Of a stretch of DNA of 64,000 nt, positions 16,782-26,320 are shown piece after piece. Each line of letters starts with the position of its first letter. Within the stretch, counting starts at the first letter, position 1. The stretch covers positions 1,302,001-1,366,000 of the forward strand of contig NZ_CP007753.1 of NCBI RefSeq assembly GCF_000757845.1, written 5' to 3'. The position numbers were made by a program, and so were the translations under genes. Source of the DNA: Prochlorococcus sp. MIT 0604 (GTDB lineage Bacteria > Cyanobacteriota > Cyanobacteriia > PCC-6307 > Cyanobiaceae). The notes below the pieces were generated by a model. That model was not told the origin of the DNA. It saw only the letters and a program-made list of their open reading frames with translations, and searched no databases.

Positions 16782-16848
16782 TGATATAGTAAAAATAAGT
16801 ATTGCTTTATCTTACTTAATATCGTCCATAAATAAAATGTATTGATTA

Positions 16849-17658
16849 ATGAAACCGTTAAATATTTTAATTAGCAATGATGATGGCGTTTTTGCAGCAG
16901 GTATAAGAGCTTTAGCAAAATCAGCCCAAAAGAGAGGTCACAAAGTAAAAGTCGTATGTCCCGATCAAGAGAGATCAGCTACTGGTCATGGTCTCACTTT
17001 GCAATCTCCCTTAAGAGTTGAGAAAGCGGACGAATTATTTGGGGAAGGAATTGAAGCTTGGGGATGTTCTGGCACTCCTGCTGATTGCGTCAAATTAGCA
17101 CTATCTGAACTCTTGGATGATAAACCTGATCTAGTTTTATCAGGCATAAATCACGGACCCAATTTAGGGACTGATATTTTTTGTTCAGGCACAGTCGCAG
17201 CAGCCATGGAAGGTACTTTAGAAAATGTTCCATCCATGGCAATAAGTGTTGCCAGTTTTAAATGGAAAAATTTTGAATTTGCTGGAGAAATTGCAATGAA
17301 TATTGCTGAACAAGCAATTATTGATAGTTGGCCAGCTTCACTCCTATTAAACTTGAATATACCGCCTTGCGAGAAAAGCAAAATAAAAGAATTATCCTGG
17401 ACAAGACTATCGGTAAGAAAATATAAAAATCAATTTTCCAAAAGGGAAGACCCAAGGGGTGACGATTATTATTGGTTAGCAGGTGAGGTAGTTTTAGATT
17501 TACAATCAAAAGGTTATGGGCCAAGAAACTGGCCCAGTGACGTATCTCAAATACAAGACAATAAAATATCGCTTACACCTGTAGAGCCAGATTTATTTTG
17601 GAGGGGTAATATAGAAGACTTACCTAAAATTAATAATTCATTTGTAAATCCTTCTTAA
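16849..17658 (+). CDS. surE: 5'/3'-nucleotidase SurE
   Basis: SurE is a metal-dependent phosphatase of nucleoside monophosphates linked to stationary survival. The 269-aa protein begins with the metal-binding NDDG (residues 10-13). It has [11 protein letters not shown] and [12 protein letters not shown], the standard SurE signatures. Length is typical. Its 3' end overlaps the convergent DUF3611 gene by 21 bp. It is divergent from pheS. Confidence 0.96.
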   Translation: MKPLNILISNDDGVFAAGIRALAKSAQKRGHKVKVVCPDQERSATGHGLTLQSPLRVEKADELFGEGIEAWGCSGTPADCVKLALSELLDDKPDLVLSGINHGPNLGTDIFCSGTVAAAMEGTLENVPSMAISVASFKWKNFEFAGEIAMNIAEQAIIDSWPASLLLNLNIPPCEKSKIKELSWTRLSVRKYKNQFSKREDPRGDDYYWLAGEVVLDLQSKGYGPRNWPSDVSQIQDNKISLTPVEPDLFWRGNIEDLPKINNSFVNPS

Positions 17659-18171
17659 AAGCCATAAAGAAAAACAAAGTCCAAAAAAATGAGCAGCAAT
17701 AACTTGTGTGTTACTGAGAACTGATAATATTTCAAGTCCAGTAATTGGGATGTCAGATGTCGCTGTTATCAATTGTCCAGTTGTTTGAGAGGATGCTTGT
17801 ATAAATAGGGCACCCATGAGAGCTTGATATCCAATTAATCCGAATAAAATTCCAAATAAATCAACTATTAGACCTCTTTTTATTAATTTACTGGTTTGTC
17901 CTCTTGAGGGTCTTGCGTTGCTTGCAATTGCTCTTCCTGTTCTGACTAGTAACCAACCTTGCCAAAGGCTAAAAAGTAGTAAAATCAAGGATATTGTTGT
18001 AAGTGATAATCCAGGCGCCAAGCCAAGCTGTCCTTCGCTATTATTTACAACATTTGAAAAAAGTAAAACAGCTGCAACTACAGCACCTAAAATGGATTGA
18101 ACCCAAAAGCGTATCCATCCAATGCGCCTCATTCCAAATGAAAGGGACTGAAAATCAATTTTGTCAGACAT
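17638..18171 (-). CDS. DUF3611-type membrane protein
   Basis: A 177-aa protein with about four hydrophobic helices (about 25-43, 60-75, 105-127 and 150-172). It resembles the DUF3611 family found in cyanobacteria and plastids, whose function is unknown. The conserved start region is [12 protein letters not shown]. It converges with surE, overlapping by 21 bp, and is divergent from ribF. No catalytic residues are evident. Confidence 0.75.
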   Translation of the reverse strand: MSDKIDFQSLSFGMRRIGWIRFWVQSILGAVVAAVLLFSNVVNNSEGQLGLAPGLSLTTISLILLLFSLWQGWLLVRTGRAIASNARPSRGQTSKLIKRGLIVDLFGILFGLIGYQALMGALFIQASSQTTGQLITATSDIPITGLEILSVLSNTQVIAAHFFGLCFSLWLLRRIYK

Positions 18172-18239
18172 TCATTTGATTGAATAAACTATAATCTATT
18201 TAAATTTGCCATCAAAATCATAAAATTGCACGTAATCTT

Positions 18240-19163
18240 TTGATCTCTTTAATATCGCCATCTGAAGTTAAAAATCCCACATCAATAGCTATTGGGAGTT
18301 TTGATGGACTACATGCTGGCCACAGAAAATTAATAAAAAGTGTCGTGGAAGAAAATCAATATACCCCAACAATTGCAAGCTTCTGGCCTCATCCCAGAGA
18401 AGTGTTATACAAAGAGACGCGTCTTAGACTCGATCTCCCTGATGAAAAATTACCCATTCTTGAAGATCTCGGGATTGAACAATTAGTTCTTATTCCTTTT
18501 GATGAGGAACTATCTAAATTAAGTGCAGAAGGATTTGTAAGAGATATTTTAATTAATCAATTACAAGCCAAAAACATTTCTGTAGGCGCTAATTTTAAAT
18601 TTGGTTTTAAAAGAAGTGGAGACATAAACACTATAAAAAAGATGATTAAAGATACTGATATAAAATTAAAAATTACTCCAATTCTAGAAGACAAAGAGGG
18701 TAGACTAAGCAGCAGTAGAATAAGAGATTTATTAGAAAAAAGTGATCTGAAAAAAGCTTCCAAAATTCTTAAAAGACCTTACAGTTTTAATGGGAAGGTT
18801 GTTAAAGGTAAAGGCATTGGGGAAAGTATAGGATGGCCCACCGCCAATCTTGAAATAGATGGCAGAAAATTCCTACCTGGAGAAGGAGTCTACGCAGCTT
18901 GGACAACTTTAGAAAATTCCAACCAAAAATTTGAATCTGTTATGAATCTTGGCTCTCAACCAACAATAAATCCTTTATCGCCATCTGCAGTTGAAGTCCA
19001 TTTAATAAATAAAGAAATCGATCTATATGGTTTAAATCTATCTGTAGAACCTGTTGAAAAGCTTAGATCTCAAATACAGTTCAAGAATACAGATCAACTT
19101 TCTAATCAAATAAAAAAAGATAGAGATAACACTCTAAAAATTTTAAAAAATTGCAAATGCTGA
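18240..19163 (+). CDS. ribF: Bifunctional riboflavin kinase/FMN adenylyltransferase
   Basis: RibF turns riboflavin into FMN and then FAD. The N-terminal adenylyltransferase has GSFDGLHAGHRKLI and SSSRIRDLL. The C-terminal riboflavin kinase from about residue 180 has FNGKVVKGKGIGESIGWPTAN. The 307-aa length is normal. The start is TTG at 18240. Its end overlaps thiE by 13 bp, so ribF, thiE and thiS form a vitamin-cofactor operon. Confidence 0.95.
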   Translation: MISLISPSEVKNPTSIAIGSFDGLHAGHRKLIKSVVEENQYTPTIASFWPHPREVLYKETRLRLDLPDEKLPILEDLGIEQLVLIPFDEELSKLSAEGFVRDILINQLQAKNISVGANFKFGFKRSGDINTIKKMIKDTDIKLKITPILEDKEGRLSSSRIRDLLEKSDLKKASKILKRPYSFNGKVVKGKGIGESIGWPTANLEIDGRKFLPGEGVYAAWTTLENSNQKFESVMNLGSQPTINPLSPSAVEVHLINKEIDLYGLNLSVEPVEKLRSQIQFKNTDQLSNQIKKDRDNTLKILKNCKC

Positions 19164-20212
19164 ATTCCAATACTACAAACGCCGAAGATTTAAGAATTTA
19201 TCAAATTATTGACGCCAATCTAGATCGAGCTAGAGAAGGTCTAAGAGTACTAGAGGATTGGGCTAGATTTGGCCTAGGCAATGAAAAACAAGTTGAAAGG
19301 ATTAAAAATTTTAGACAAATTTTAGGTAAAAATCATTTAGAAGTTTATAAACAATCTAGGAATCATACTGAGGACAAATGCAAAGGAATAACTCATCAAG
19401 AGCAAAACAATAGAAAAACCTCTGAGCAAATCATAAGTTCTAATTCAGGAAGAGTTCAAGAAGCACTAAGAGTCATAGAGGAATTCTCAAGGATACATAA
19501 TTATGAACTTTCAAAAATCGCATCGGGAATTAGATATGAAATTTATACTCTAGAGGTCGACTTATTAAGTTCAAGCAAGTGTAAGAATTTAGAAGAAATT
19601 TTAAAAGAAAATGACTTATATGTCATAACAGATCAAAAGGAGAACTTATTAGAGATAATTGAAGAGATATTAATTGCGGGAGTAAGAATTATTCAATATA
19701 GATTTAAAAAGGGAACTGATAAAGATCATCTTCAAGAAGCAATTCAAATAAAAAATCTATGTAAAAGATATAATTCGTTGTTCATCATTAACGATAGGGT
19801 TGATATAGCTTTAGCTTCTAATGCGGACGGGATACATCTTGGACAAGATGATTTAGACTTAAAAACTGCAAGAAAATTACTAGGATACTCAAAAATTATT
19901 GGTATAAGCGCAAATAATGAAATTGATATTTCAAATGCTCTGAAAGACGGTTGTAATTACATAGGCATAGGACCAGTATTTGAAACTGCAACAAAAAAAA
20001 ACAAAAAACCTATAGGTATTGAAAAGATCAAATCATTAACAAAAAATTTAAATATTCCTTGGTTTGCTATCGGAGGAATTAAATCGAATAATATTTCATA
20101 TTTAAAAAAAAATGGGTTTAAGAAAGTTGCCTTAGTTTCGCAGTTGATGAATTCAGAAGATCCTAAAGAAGAAGCTATTATGATTTTAAAAGAGTTGTCT
20201 CATGAAAATTAA
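19151..20212 (+). CDS. thiE: Thiamine-phosphate synthase with N-terminal extra domain
   Basis: ThiE joins HMP-PP and the thiazole phosphate to make thiamine phosphate. The C-terminal 200 residues are the TIM-barrel synthase, with QYRFKKGTD, DGIHLGQDDL and a GIGPVFET segment. The first 140 residues form the extra helical domain seen in cyanobacterial ThiE (YQIIDANLDRAREGLRVLEDW). The 353-aa length fits that fused form. Coding overlaps both ribF (13 bp) and thiS (11 bp). No thiamine riboswitch lies inside the operon. Confidence 0.95.
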   Translation: MQMLNSNTTNAEDLRIYQIIDANLDRAREGLRVLEDWARFGLGNEKQVERIKNFRQILGKNHLEVYKQSRNHTEDKCKGITHQEQNNRKTSEQIISSNSGRVQEALRVIEEFSRIHNYELSKIASGIRYEIYTLEVDLLSSSKCKNLEEILKENDLYVITDQKENLLEIIEEILIAGVRIIQYRFKKGTDKDHLQEAIQIKNLCKRYNSLFIINDRVDIALASNADGIHLGQDDLDLKTARKLLGYSKIIGISANNEIDISNALKDGCNYIGIGPVFETATKKNKKPIGIEKIKSLTKNLNIPWFAIGGIKSNNISYLKKNGFKKVALVSQLMNSEDPKEEAIMILKELSHEN

Positions 20213-20411
20213 GGTAAATGGAGAGGAAAAGAAAATAGAGCTTGACCAAGAAAATGCTCTACTATCTAAAGTACTTGATTTAATGGGATATAAACCCAAT
20301 ACAATAGTTGTCGAGTTAAATAATTTAATTATTAATTCAATCAATTGGGAAAAAGTAAAACTCAAAGATGGGGATAATTTAGAAATCGTTTCAATAGTTG
20401 GTGGTGGATAA
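20202..20411 (+). CDS. thiS: Sulfur carrier protein ThiS
   Basis: ThiS is a ubiquitin-fold protein that carries sulfur as a C-terminal thiocarboxylate for thiazole formation by ThiG. The 69-aa product has the expected size and ends in Gly-Gly-Gly, so the required terminal Gly-Gly is present. The VVELNNLII and DGDNLEIVSIVGGG segments match the fold. It overlaps thiE by 11 bp and is the last gene of the operon. Confidence 0.93.
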   Translation: MKIKVNGEEKKIELDQENALLSKVLDLMGYKPNTIVVELNNLIINSINWEKVKLKDGDNLEIVSIVGGG

Positions 20412-20522
20412 AGGAGAATTTTTTGTAAATTAAAAATCTTCATAATATTTTAAGTTTAAGCTTGAAACAATAGCCTAATTTTTTATGTTTTCGTTTTATA
20501 TTTTTAATACTTATACAGAAAG

Positions 20523-20690
20523 ATGAAAGGAAAACCTGATAGCAACTCAAGTTCCTTAAAATGGGAACAAAATGGGGAGTTAGCCCACAAAGACCTCTCT
20601 GAGTTAATCGAAAGATTAAAAAATGTAGAAAGTGAACATGCCTCTTCTGAGCTGTCTAGATTGAGTACGAAATCAAATTTAAAAGATTAA
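20523..20690 (+). CDS. Small hypothetical protein, 55 aa
   Basis: ATG at 20523 to TAA at 20688-20690. The product is hydrophilic, with a short predicted helix (LAHKDLSELIERLKNVESEH) and Ser-rich ends. It has no signal or membrane segment. It stands alone between thiS and another small ORF, all on the forward strand. Codon use is like its neighbours, which supports coding, but no family is recognised. Confidence 0.5.
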   Translation: MKGKPDSNSSSLKWEQNGELAHKDLSELIERLKNVESEHASSELSRLSTKSNLKD

Positions 20691-20757
20691 ATTTGTTACT
20701 TAGATCTTGTTTTTTTAAAAATTTGTACCAAATTATAATTACTGAATATAAAAATAA

Positions 20758-20889
20758 ATGCCGAAGAGATTCCCAGAGTGGGTAAATACAGAAGTTGTTA
20801 TTAAGGCAATCAAAATGAGAGAAGAAGGAATGCTTTCAAAACAACTGAATTTATGGATAGAAAACCTTTTAGAAATAGAAAAAAAGTAA
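20758..20889 (+). CDS. Small hypothetical protein, 43 aa
   Basis: ATG at 20758 to TAA at 20887-20889. The product starts MPKRFPEWVN and is a mix of basic and acidic residues with a likely C-terminal helix. It converges with larB, leaving 4 bp between stops. The compact fit between neighbours and the ordinary codon use favour a real gene. No function can be given. Confidence 0.5.
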   Translation: MPKRFPEWVNTEVVIKAIKMREEGMLSKQLNLWIENLLEIEKK

Positions 20890-20893
20890 ATAT

Positions 20894-21550
20894 TTAGGAA
20901 ATACTTTTAACAATTCTTAGAGCCGCCATTGCTGCTCCGTAACCATTATCTATATTCATAACCGTAATACCTGGAGAGCAACTTGACAACATACTATTTA
21001 AAGCAGTTTCTCCATCCTTGCTAACACCGTAGCCGACCGAGACAGGTACTGCAATTATAGGTTGCGCCAACAATCCTCCCACAACTGTTGCCAAAGCCCC
21101 TTCCATTCCAGCACAAACTATTAATACATCATATTTATTAATTTCTTCTAACTGACTCATTAATCGATGAAGTCCTGCAACACCGACATCTATAAAAGAT
21201 TGACAAGTCACTCCATATATTTCTAGCGCTAATTGAGCTTCGCGTGTTACTGCTAAATCACTTGTCCCTCCTGAAATTATGGCAACTTTTTTATTTGTAT
21301 TTAATTTATTGAAGTTATCACCAATTATTAAGCATTGTGCTTCTTCATAGAATCTTGCGTGATTATACAAATCCAAAAGAAAATTGGCTTTTTCACTATT
21401 AATCCTAGTAATAAAAACAACCTCATTTTTATTTAATACATTTTCAGATAATCTCTTTAATTGATCGATACTCTTGTCTTGACCCCAAATTGCCTCAATA
21501 AGTCCTAGCCTTTCTCTCCTTTCGAAGTCAAACTTTATGTCAAAATTCAT
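20894..21550 (-). CDS. larB: LarB-like AIR carboxylase-family protein
   Basis: LarB carboxylates and hydrolyses nicotinic acid adenine dinucleotide in the first step of the nickel-pincer cofactor. The 218-aa product has the PurE-like core with IISGGTSDLAVTREA, VCAGMEGALATVVGG and a C-terminal VMNIDNGYGAA. No larA, larC or larE is in the window. Its ATG overlaps the upstream gene stop by 4 bp. Family placement is good; the physiological substrate in this organism is uncertain. Confidence 0.85.
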   Translation of the reverse strand: MNFDIKFDFERRERLGLIEAIWGQDKSIDQLKRLSENVLNKNEVVFITRINSEKANFLLDLYNHARFYEEAQCLIIGDNFNKLNTNKKVAIISGGTSDLAVTREAQLALEIYGVTCQSFIDVGVAGLHRLMSQLEEINKYDVLIVCAGMEGALATVVGGLLAQPIIAVPVSVGYGVSKDGETALNSMLSSCSPGITVMNIDNGYGAAMAALRIVKSIS

Positions 21551-21993
21551 CTTTGCTTATCTAACTCTCCCTCATAAATTAATTCAAAAGGATTTTCACT
21601 TACATTTAAAGCAGTTTTAACATTGTCTTCAAACTTTTCTTGGATTACATTTACATCTGACATTGGTATACTTTTCCATAATTTTTTACTTTTCCAATTT
21701 ACCAATATTAAAGCCTCTTCTTTTTCTTTATCCCAGAATAATTGTCTCCCCAAATAACCCTCTTTAGAAGATAACCATGGCTCCCAAATTTCTTTTTCGG
21801 CATTCAACCATGCTATTTTTGCATCGGCAGGGACTTTTAGCCTTAATTCTTCTATGACTGTTTCACCTGGATAATTATTCATAGAGAGAGCTCTTAAAAT
21901 TTGAAAATCTGTTTGAAAAATTAAGATAAAAAAAAAGATTGTCAAAAAACAAAATCTCAATAAATTATGTTTGAAGCCAATAAAAAATTTCAT
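21547..21993 (-). CDS. TIGR03792-type conserved cyanobacterial protein
   Basis: A 148-aa protein with an N-terminal hydrophobic segment (about 10-32), probably a membrane anchor or signal. A soluble domain follows that resembles the cyanobacterial TIGR03792 family (IEELRLKVP ... [16 protein letters not shown] ... ALILVNWKS). The fold is thought to be of the dimeric alpha-beta type, with no known enzyme activity. It shares 4-bp ATGA overlaps with ispF upstream and larB downstream, so the three are translationally coupled. Confidence 0.75.
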   Translation of the reverse strand: MKFFIGFKHNLLRFCFLTIFFFILIFQTDFQILRALSMNNYPGETVIEELRLKVPADAKIAWLNAEKEIWEPWLSSKEGYLGRQLFWDKEKEEALILVNWKSKKLWKSIPMSDVNVIQEKFEDNVKTALNVSENPFELIYEGELDKQR

Positions 21994-22487
21994 CTCTTAT
22001 AAAGCAATACTACAGAATGACAACTTATTCCTTCTTCTCTACCTTCTGGACCCAATTTTTCATTAGTAGTTGCTTTAATCCCTATCATATCTAAATCAAT
22101 TTGTAAGATCTTAGAAATATTATTTTTCATTAATTCTACATAAGGTTTAATTTTTGGTCTTTCAGCCACAATAACACTATCAATGTTATTAACATCCCAT
22201 CCTTCATCCCTGATTAATTCGATAACTTTAGATAACAAAAATAAACTATCGGCATTTTTCCATTTCCCATCAGTGGGGGGGAAATATTTACCGATATCTC
22301 CAAGAGATAGTGCTCCCAATAAAGCATCCATTATTGAGTGGCTTAAAACATCAGCATCACTATGTCCATCTAATCCTAAATCTTCTGGATGTGTTAGTTT
22401 TATACCACCTATAATTAAATTTCTACCTTTAACAAGTCTGTGAATATCGTATCCATTACCGATGCGGAACTTTAGTGTTTTGCTCAT
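21990..22487 (-). CDS. ispF: 2-C-methyl-D-erythritol 2,4-cyclodiphosphate synthase
   Basis: IspF forms the cyclic diphosphate of the MEP isoprenoid pathway. I start it at ATG 22487 ([18 protein letters not shown]). The TTG ten codons earlier would add residues not found in the family. The product of 165 aa has the zinc ligands DIH (12-14 region) and H in [11 protein letters not shown], plus GDIGKYFPP and [10 protein letters not shown]. It overlaps the next gene by 4 bp. Confidence 0.95.
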   Translation of the reverse strand: MSKTLKFRIGNGYDIHRLVKGRNLIIGGIKLTHPEDLGLDGHSDADVLSHSIMDALLGALSLGDIGKYFPPTDGKWKNADSLFLLSKVIELIRDEGWDVNNIDSVIVAERPKIKPYVELMKNNISKILQIDLDMIGIKATTNEKLGPEGREEGISCHSVVLLYKR

Positions 22488-22764
22488 ATCGACTGCCTCG
22501 CGACAGTTTTCCAACAAAGAATTATCATATTAAATTTGAAACTTATTTGTAATAGTAAGTGGCAATTAGAAGTTCGAAATATACCTAATTCATTCTACTA
22601 AATAATGACAAACATCAAATAACTTCTTTTATTTTCTATTTATTCTCCTATTTTTCAACTTTATCCATGTTTTTCTAAAAGTTTGATTGTCTTTTTTGTT
22701 TAATCCAAGGTCACTTAAAAGTAAAAAGCTAGTTATTTTTGATTCTAGTTAATATAAATCAATT

Positions 22765-24003
22765 CTAAAAATTATCTATTAGTTCTTTTGTGAAATATAT
22801 TCCTTGAAGAGGAGCAGTTATTTCTTGTATTACACCACTAGTTTTCCCTAGAACACTATTAGTTACAGTTATTAGGTCACCTTCTTTAATGAAAGGATTT
22901 CTTTTTGAACCTCTTGGTGCTTTAGCAGAGTAAGAAATTTTTTCTTTTTGAATTGATCCATCACTTTTATATCTAATCAAAACAACCTTCCCTGATAATG
23001 GTTTTATTGGTCCAGTTATATCTATTGCATCAGATAATGTCCCTTCCAAAGGAAGTTTAAATGTTCCTGGATTCTGAACTCTTCCATAAACATTTACCTC
23101 TACAAAACGTGGAGACAAACCAGTAACAACTGATTTAGCAACTTGTTCTACATTTTTATTTTTTAGAGATGGAATAAATATCCTGTCCCCATCAAAGATT
23201 CTTAAATTATTGTCTGAAGCATGATCGCTGAGAAATTCATTTAGATTTAAGACAGCGACCTTTTTCCCTCCTCCTTTTCCTAAGGGAATTCTTCTTATAA
23301 CTTTAACTCTAGACAAATCACTTGATGAAGTTATTCCTCCCGCTTTTCGAATAACATCTGAAATATTCTTAGTATTTCTAGAATCTTTTCCAACGGTATA
23401 TTGATCATTAAGTATATTTTCATTTTGAAAATAATTTTTTCTTAATCTATTTGAATTTTTAAACTTTCTAAGATCCTCAGAATATTTGGATTCAATATCA
23501 ATATTTTGAGATTCTTTTTCAGCATTCAAAAAGTTAGGAGCAGATGCAGATATGTACGAGGGGAATAAATAACTTCCAGGATATCTAACCTCTCCAGTAA
23601 CAATTACTTTACTTTCTTTAAAGACTGCAATCTTAATTTTAACAGTTGGTGTAATAAGAAATTCTGCATAATTTTCCTCTAATAATTTTTCCAATTCTGA
23701 TGTAGTTAAGCCACTTACATTTACTTCGTTAAGTCTTGGAAGATAAACTTCACCTTCCTCATTAACTGTGAATAAACCACTTAATTCTAAAGCAGGATAG
23801 AATTCGATAAAAAGCCCATCACCTGCCCCGATAATATAATCTTCCAATTCATTTTTGGAATCTAAATAAGAAGTAGAGATTTGTTTTTCGCTTATAAAAA
23901 AAGGATCATTTATTTCTGATTTTGCAACTTCAAGACGAAATAAGGCACTGCAAAAAAATAAAATCGACAAATATTTATAAAATCTTCCAGACAATAAAAA
24001 CAA
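22765..24003 (-). CDS. Wza-type polysaccharide export protein with SLBB domains
   Basis: The 412-aa protein has an N-terminal signal (about 1-30, with a possible lipobox Cys in LFFC). A poly-export domain follows (DYIIGAGDGLFIEFYPALELSGLFTV..., about 55-135). Two SLBB-type segments come next, with GEVRYPGSYLF and YGRVQNPGTFKLPLEGTLSDAI. It probably forms part of an outer-membrane channel for exopolysaccharide. It stands alone between ispF and trmD with no glycosyltransferases beside it. A poorly structured Lys/Asn-rich linker lies near 165-205. Confidence 0.85.
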   Translation of the reverse strand: MFLLSGRFYKYLSILFFCSALFRLEVAKSEINDPFFISEKQISTSYLDSKNELEDYIIGAGDGLFIEFYPALELSGLFTVNEEGEVYLPRLNEVNVSGLTTSELEKLLEENYAEFLITPTVKIKIAVFKESKVIVTGEVRYPGSYLFPSYISASAPNFLNAEKESQNIDIESKYSEDLRKFKNSNRLRKNYFQNENILNDQYTVGKDSRNTKNISDVIRKAGGITSSSDLSRVKVIRRIPLGKGGGKKVAVLNLNEFLSDHASDNNLRIFDGDRIFIPSLKNKNVEQVAKSVVTGLSPRFVEVNVYGRVQNPGTFKLPLEGTLSDAIDITGPIKPLSGKVVLIRYKSDGSIQKEKISYSAKAPRGSKRNPFIKEGDLITVTNSVLGKTSGVIQEITAPLQGIYFTKELIDNF

Positions 24004-24108
24004 GTTTTTAAAAATTACTATAACTATAGTATATTGAATTGTTAAAATTCACTATTCCTAAAGTATATTATTTTGTCTATCAAGTTAATCGAAATCAAAT
24101 TTTTTTAT

Positions 24109-24792
24109 TTAATCACTTTGCATCAAATCTCCTCTTCTTTTATAAGTTCTTTTTAACTGCTGTTCTTTTCTCCAAAGTTTTATATCTTTATGATTACCAT
24201 TTGTGAGGACATCAGGTACTTTCATATTTCTAAAAACTTGAGGTCTAGTGTATTGTGGATACTCTAAAAGGGATGAGTTATGACTCTCATTAATTAAAGA
24301 ATCTGGATCACCAAGAGTACCTGGCAATAACCTCGAGACACCATTAATAATTGTAATAGCAGGAATTTCACCACCAGAAAGTACATAATCTCCTATCGAA
24401 ATCTCTTCATCAGCTAAGCATCTAATCCTCTCATCAAAACCTTCATATTGACCACAAATAATTATTATTTGATCGAAAGTGGACCATCTCGCAAAATCCT
24501 TTTGCTTTAAGACTTTACCCTGTGGAGTCATCAACAAAGTTTTACTTTTAGGTGATTGTTTAATTGATTCATATGCCTTATAAATAGGCTCAGGTTTTAA
24601 TACCATACCTGCTCCTCCCCCATAAGGCTTATCGTCTACTTGTCTGTAAGAGCCTTCTCCGTATTCTCTTAAATCATGTAAATTTACATCGATCAATTTC
24701 TTGTCTAGAGCTCTTGTTATAACACCTAAATTATTTATTAATTCAAAAGCTTTTGGAAACAATGTAATTACATCAAAATTAAAACAACTCAT
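24109..24792 (-). CDS. trmD: tRNA (guanine-N1)-methyltransferase
   Basis: TrmD makes m1G37 in tRNAs, preventing frameshifting. The 227-aa product has the knot-fold motifs [14 protein letters not shown] and [21 protein letters not shown], which bind SAM. Length is normal. Its ATG immediately follows the era stop codon, so the two are cotranscribed. Confidence 0.96.
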   Translation of the reverse strand: MSCFNFDVITLFPKAFELINNLGVITRALDKKLIDVNLHDLREYGEGSYRQVDDKPYGGGAGMVLKPEPIYKAYESIKQSPKSKTLLMTPQGKVLKQKDFARWSTFDQIIIICGQYEGFDERIRCLADEEISIGDYVLSGGEIPAITIINGVSRLLPGTLGDPDSLINESHNSSLLEYPQYTRPQVFRNMKVPDVLTNGNHKDIKLWRKEQQLKRTYKRRGDLMQSD

Positions 24793-25704
24793 CTAGAACT
24801 CTTCCTCATAACCAAACTCAATTAACCTTGATTCTTTTTTTCTCCAATTTGGAACAACTTTCACAAACAATTCCAAATGAACTGGACCATCAATCAATTT
24901 TGACATATTTGATCTTGCTGACTGACCAATAATTTTTAACATTGAACCTTTCTTTCCAATGAGAATACCTTTTTGAGTTGTTCTTTCAACAATAATGGTA
25001 GCCAAAATAGCTGTAAAACCTTTGCCATTTTTTCTTTTCATTTCCTCTAGCTTTTCTATCTTTACTGCAACACTATGAGGTACTTCTTCTCTCGTATTTA
25101 GTAATACCTGCTCTCTTACTAAATCAGATAATAAATTATCTAATGGTTGGTCGCATATCGTCTCTTCGCCATAAAGTTTTGGTCCCTCGGGAAGAAAATT
25201 AAGTGTCTTATCCACTAGTTCAGAGCATCCTTCTCCTTTAGAAGCACTTACAATTTGAAAATTTCTTTTAATTCCAAAAAATCTTCTATATTGATCTAAT
25301 CTTAAATTCCTAAATTCTTTATTAACCAAATCCCACTTATTTAACGCCACAATAAAATCAGTTTTATTGGCGGTTAAAAAGTTCAATATATATTCATCAC
25401 CTCTGCCAGGTTCTTCACTTGAATCAATTACAAAAATCACCATATCAACTCCATTAATTGCAGCTTTTGCGTTTTTTACTAATATCTCTCCGAGTCTATG
25501 ATGAGGTTTATGAACACCTGGTGTATCGACAAAAATTATTTGCCCATTGCTTGTAGTAAGTATTCCTTTTAATTTATTTCTAGTAGTTTGCGCTATTGGA
25601 GAAGTTATTGTTATTTTTTCTCCAATCAATTTATTAATTAAAGTAGATTTACCCACATTTGGTCTTCCTAGTAAAGTTACAAACCCAGATCTATAATTGG
25701 TCAA
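24793..25704 (-). CDS. era: GTPase Era
   Basis: Era is a GTPase that helps 16S rRNA maturation and 30S assembly. The 303-aa protein has G1 GRPNVGKSTL at about 13-22, G3 DTPGVH, G4 NKWD and a C-terminal KH domain containing GILIGKKGSMLK. The start is TTG at 25704. It lies directly before trmD with no gap and is divergent from the 175-aa gene. Confidence 0.97.
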   Translation of the reverse strand: MTNYRSGFVTLLGRPNVGKSTLINKLIGEKITITSPIAQTTRNKLKGILTTSNGQIIFVDTPGVHKPHHRLGEILVKNAKAAINGVDMVIFVIDSSEEPGRGDEYILNFLTANKTDFIVALNKWDLVNKEFRNLRLDQYRRFFGIKRNFQIVSASKGEGCSELVDKTLNFLPEGPKLYGEETICDQPLDNLLSDLVREQVLLNTREEVPHSVAVKIEKLEEMKRKNGKGFTAILATIIVERTTQKGILIGKKGSMLKIIGQSARSNMSKLIDGPVHLELFVKVVPNWRKKESRLIEFGYEEEF

Positions 25705-25742
25705 AGACTTTTAATGCATCAATAATAAAATTCTGATCAAAA

Positions 25743-26270
25743 ATGGAAAAAAAAACCATAAATTCTCTAGAAGCTTCTTTCGCGCAAGCAATAAACATAT
25801 CAGCACAATGGTGTAAGGAGTGGGGGGAAGATTTACTAAGCGAAGAGGTTTTAGCTGATAGAATTGCAGAGCTAATTAAAACGAGAGAGGGTCTCAGAGG
25901 TTTTTTTGCGTACGCTTTGTCAGATAAAGATTGTTTTTTGTTAGATAAACTTCCGTTTTCACTAATTTACAAACTTAACGAAAGTGGGGATGCTGTAACA
26001 GAAATAGTAGTAAAAAATTTAATAATGAGTTCTGCTCAAATCATTATTCATCGAAGAAATAATAAAAATGAATATGAGATAACATCAGAAAATATTTCAG
26101 AAAGATGTAAAGCTATTTTGAGACTGCTAAAAACTAATTCAGTTACGAAGTCTGTCAATCAAGTCCTTAAAGACTTAGATAATATGGGAAATAGTTTTGA
26201 TAATTCAGTAAAATATGATTCAGAGCAAAAGGAATTTATAAAAAAACAAATTCTTGATATCTCCCAATAA
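25743..26270 (+). CDS. Conserved hypothetical protein, 175 aa
   Basis: A soluble, largely helical protein of unknown family, with no signal peptide, membrane helix or metal motif. It is divergent from era with a 38-bp spacer and converges with the BAX-inhibitor-like gene. Codon use and the neat fit between neighbours indicate a real gene. The sequence shows nothing that allows a function. Confidence 0.65.
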   Translation: MEKKTINSLEASFAQAINISAQWCKEWGEDLLSEEVLADRIAELIKTREGLRGFFAYALSDKDCFLLDKLPFSLIYKLNESGDAVTEIVVKNLIMSSAQIIIHRRNNKNEYEITSENISERCKAILRLLKTNSVTKSVNQVLKDLDNMGNSFDNSVKYDSEQKEFIKKQILDISQ

Positions 26271-26271
26271 A

Positions 26272-26296
26272 AAAGTGCAGAAATAATCTACACTTT
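26272..26296. terminator. Weak convergent terminator hairpin
   Basis: AAAGTGCAG (26272-26280) pairs with CTACACTTT (26288-26296) around a seven-base loop, with one C-A mismatch. It sits between the convergent 175-aa and BAX-inhibitor-like genes and is A-rich on the left side, as expected for a bidirectional terminator. Confidence 0.45.
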
Positions 26297-26320
26297 AAGT
26301 TAGTTATTTAAGAAATTTGA

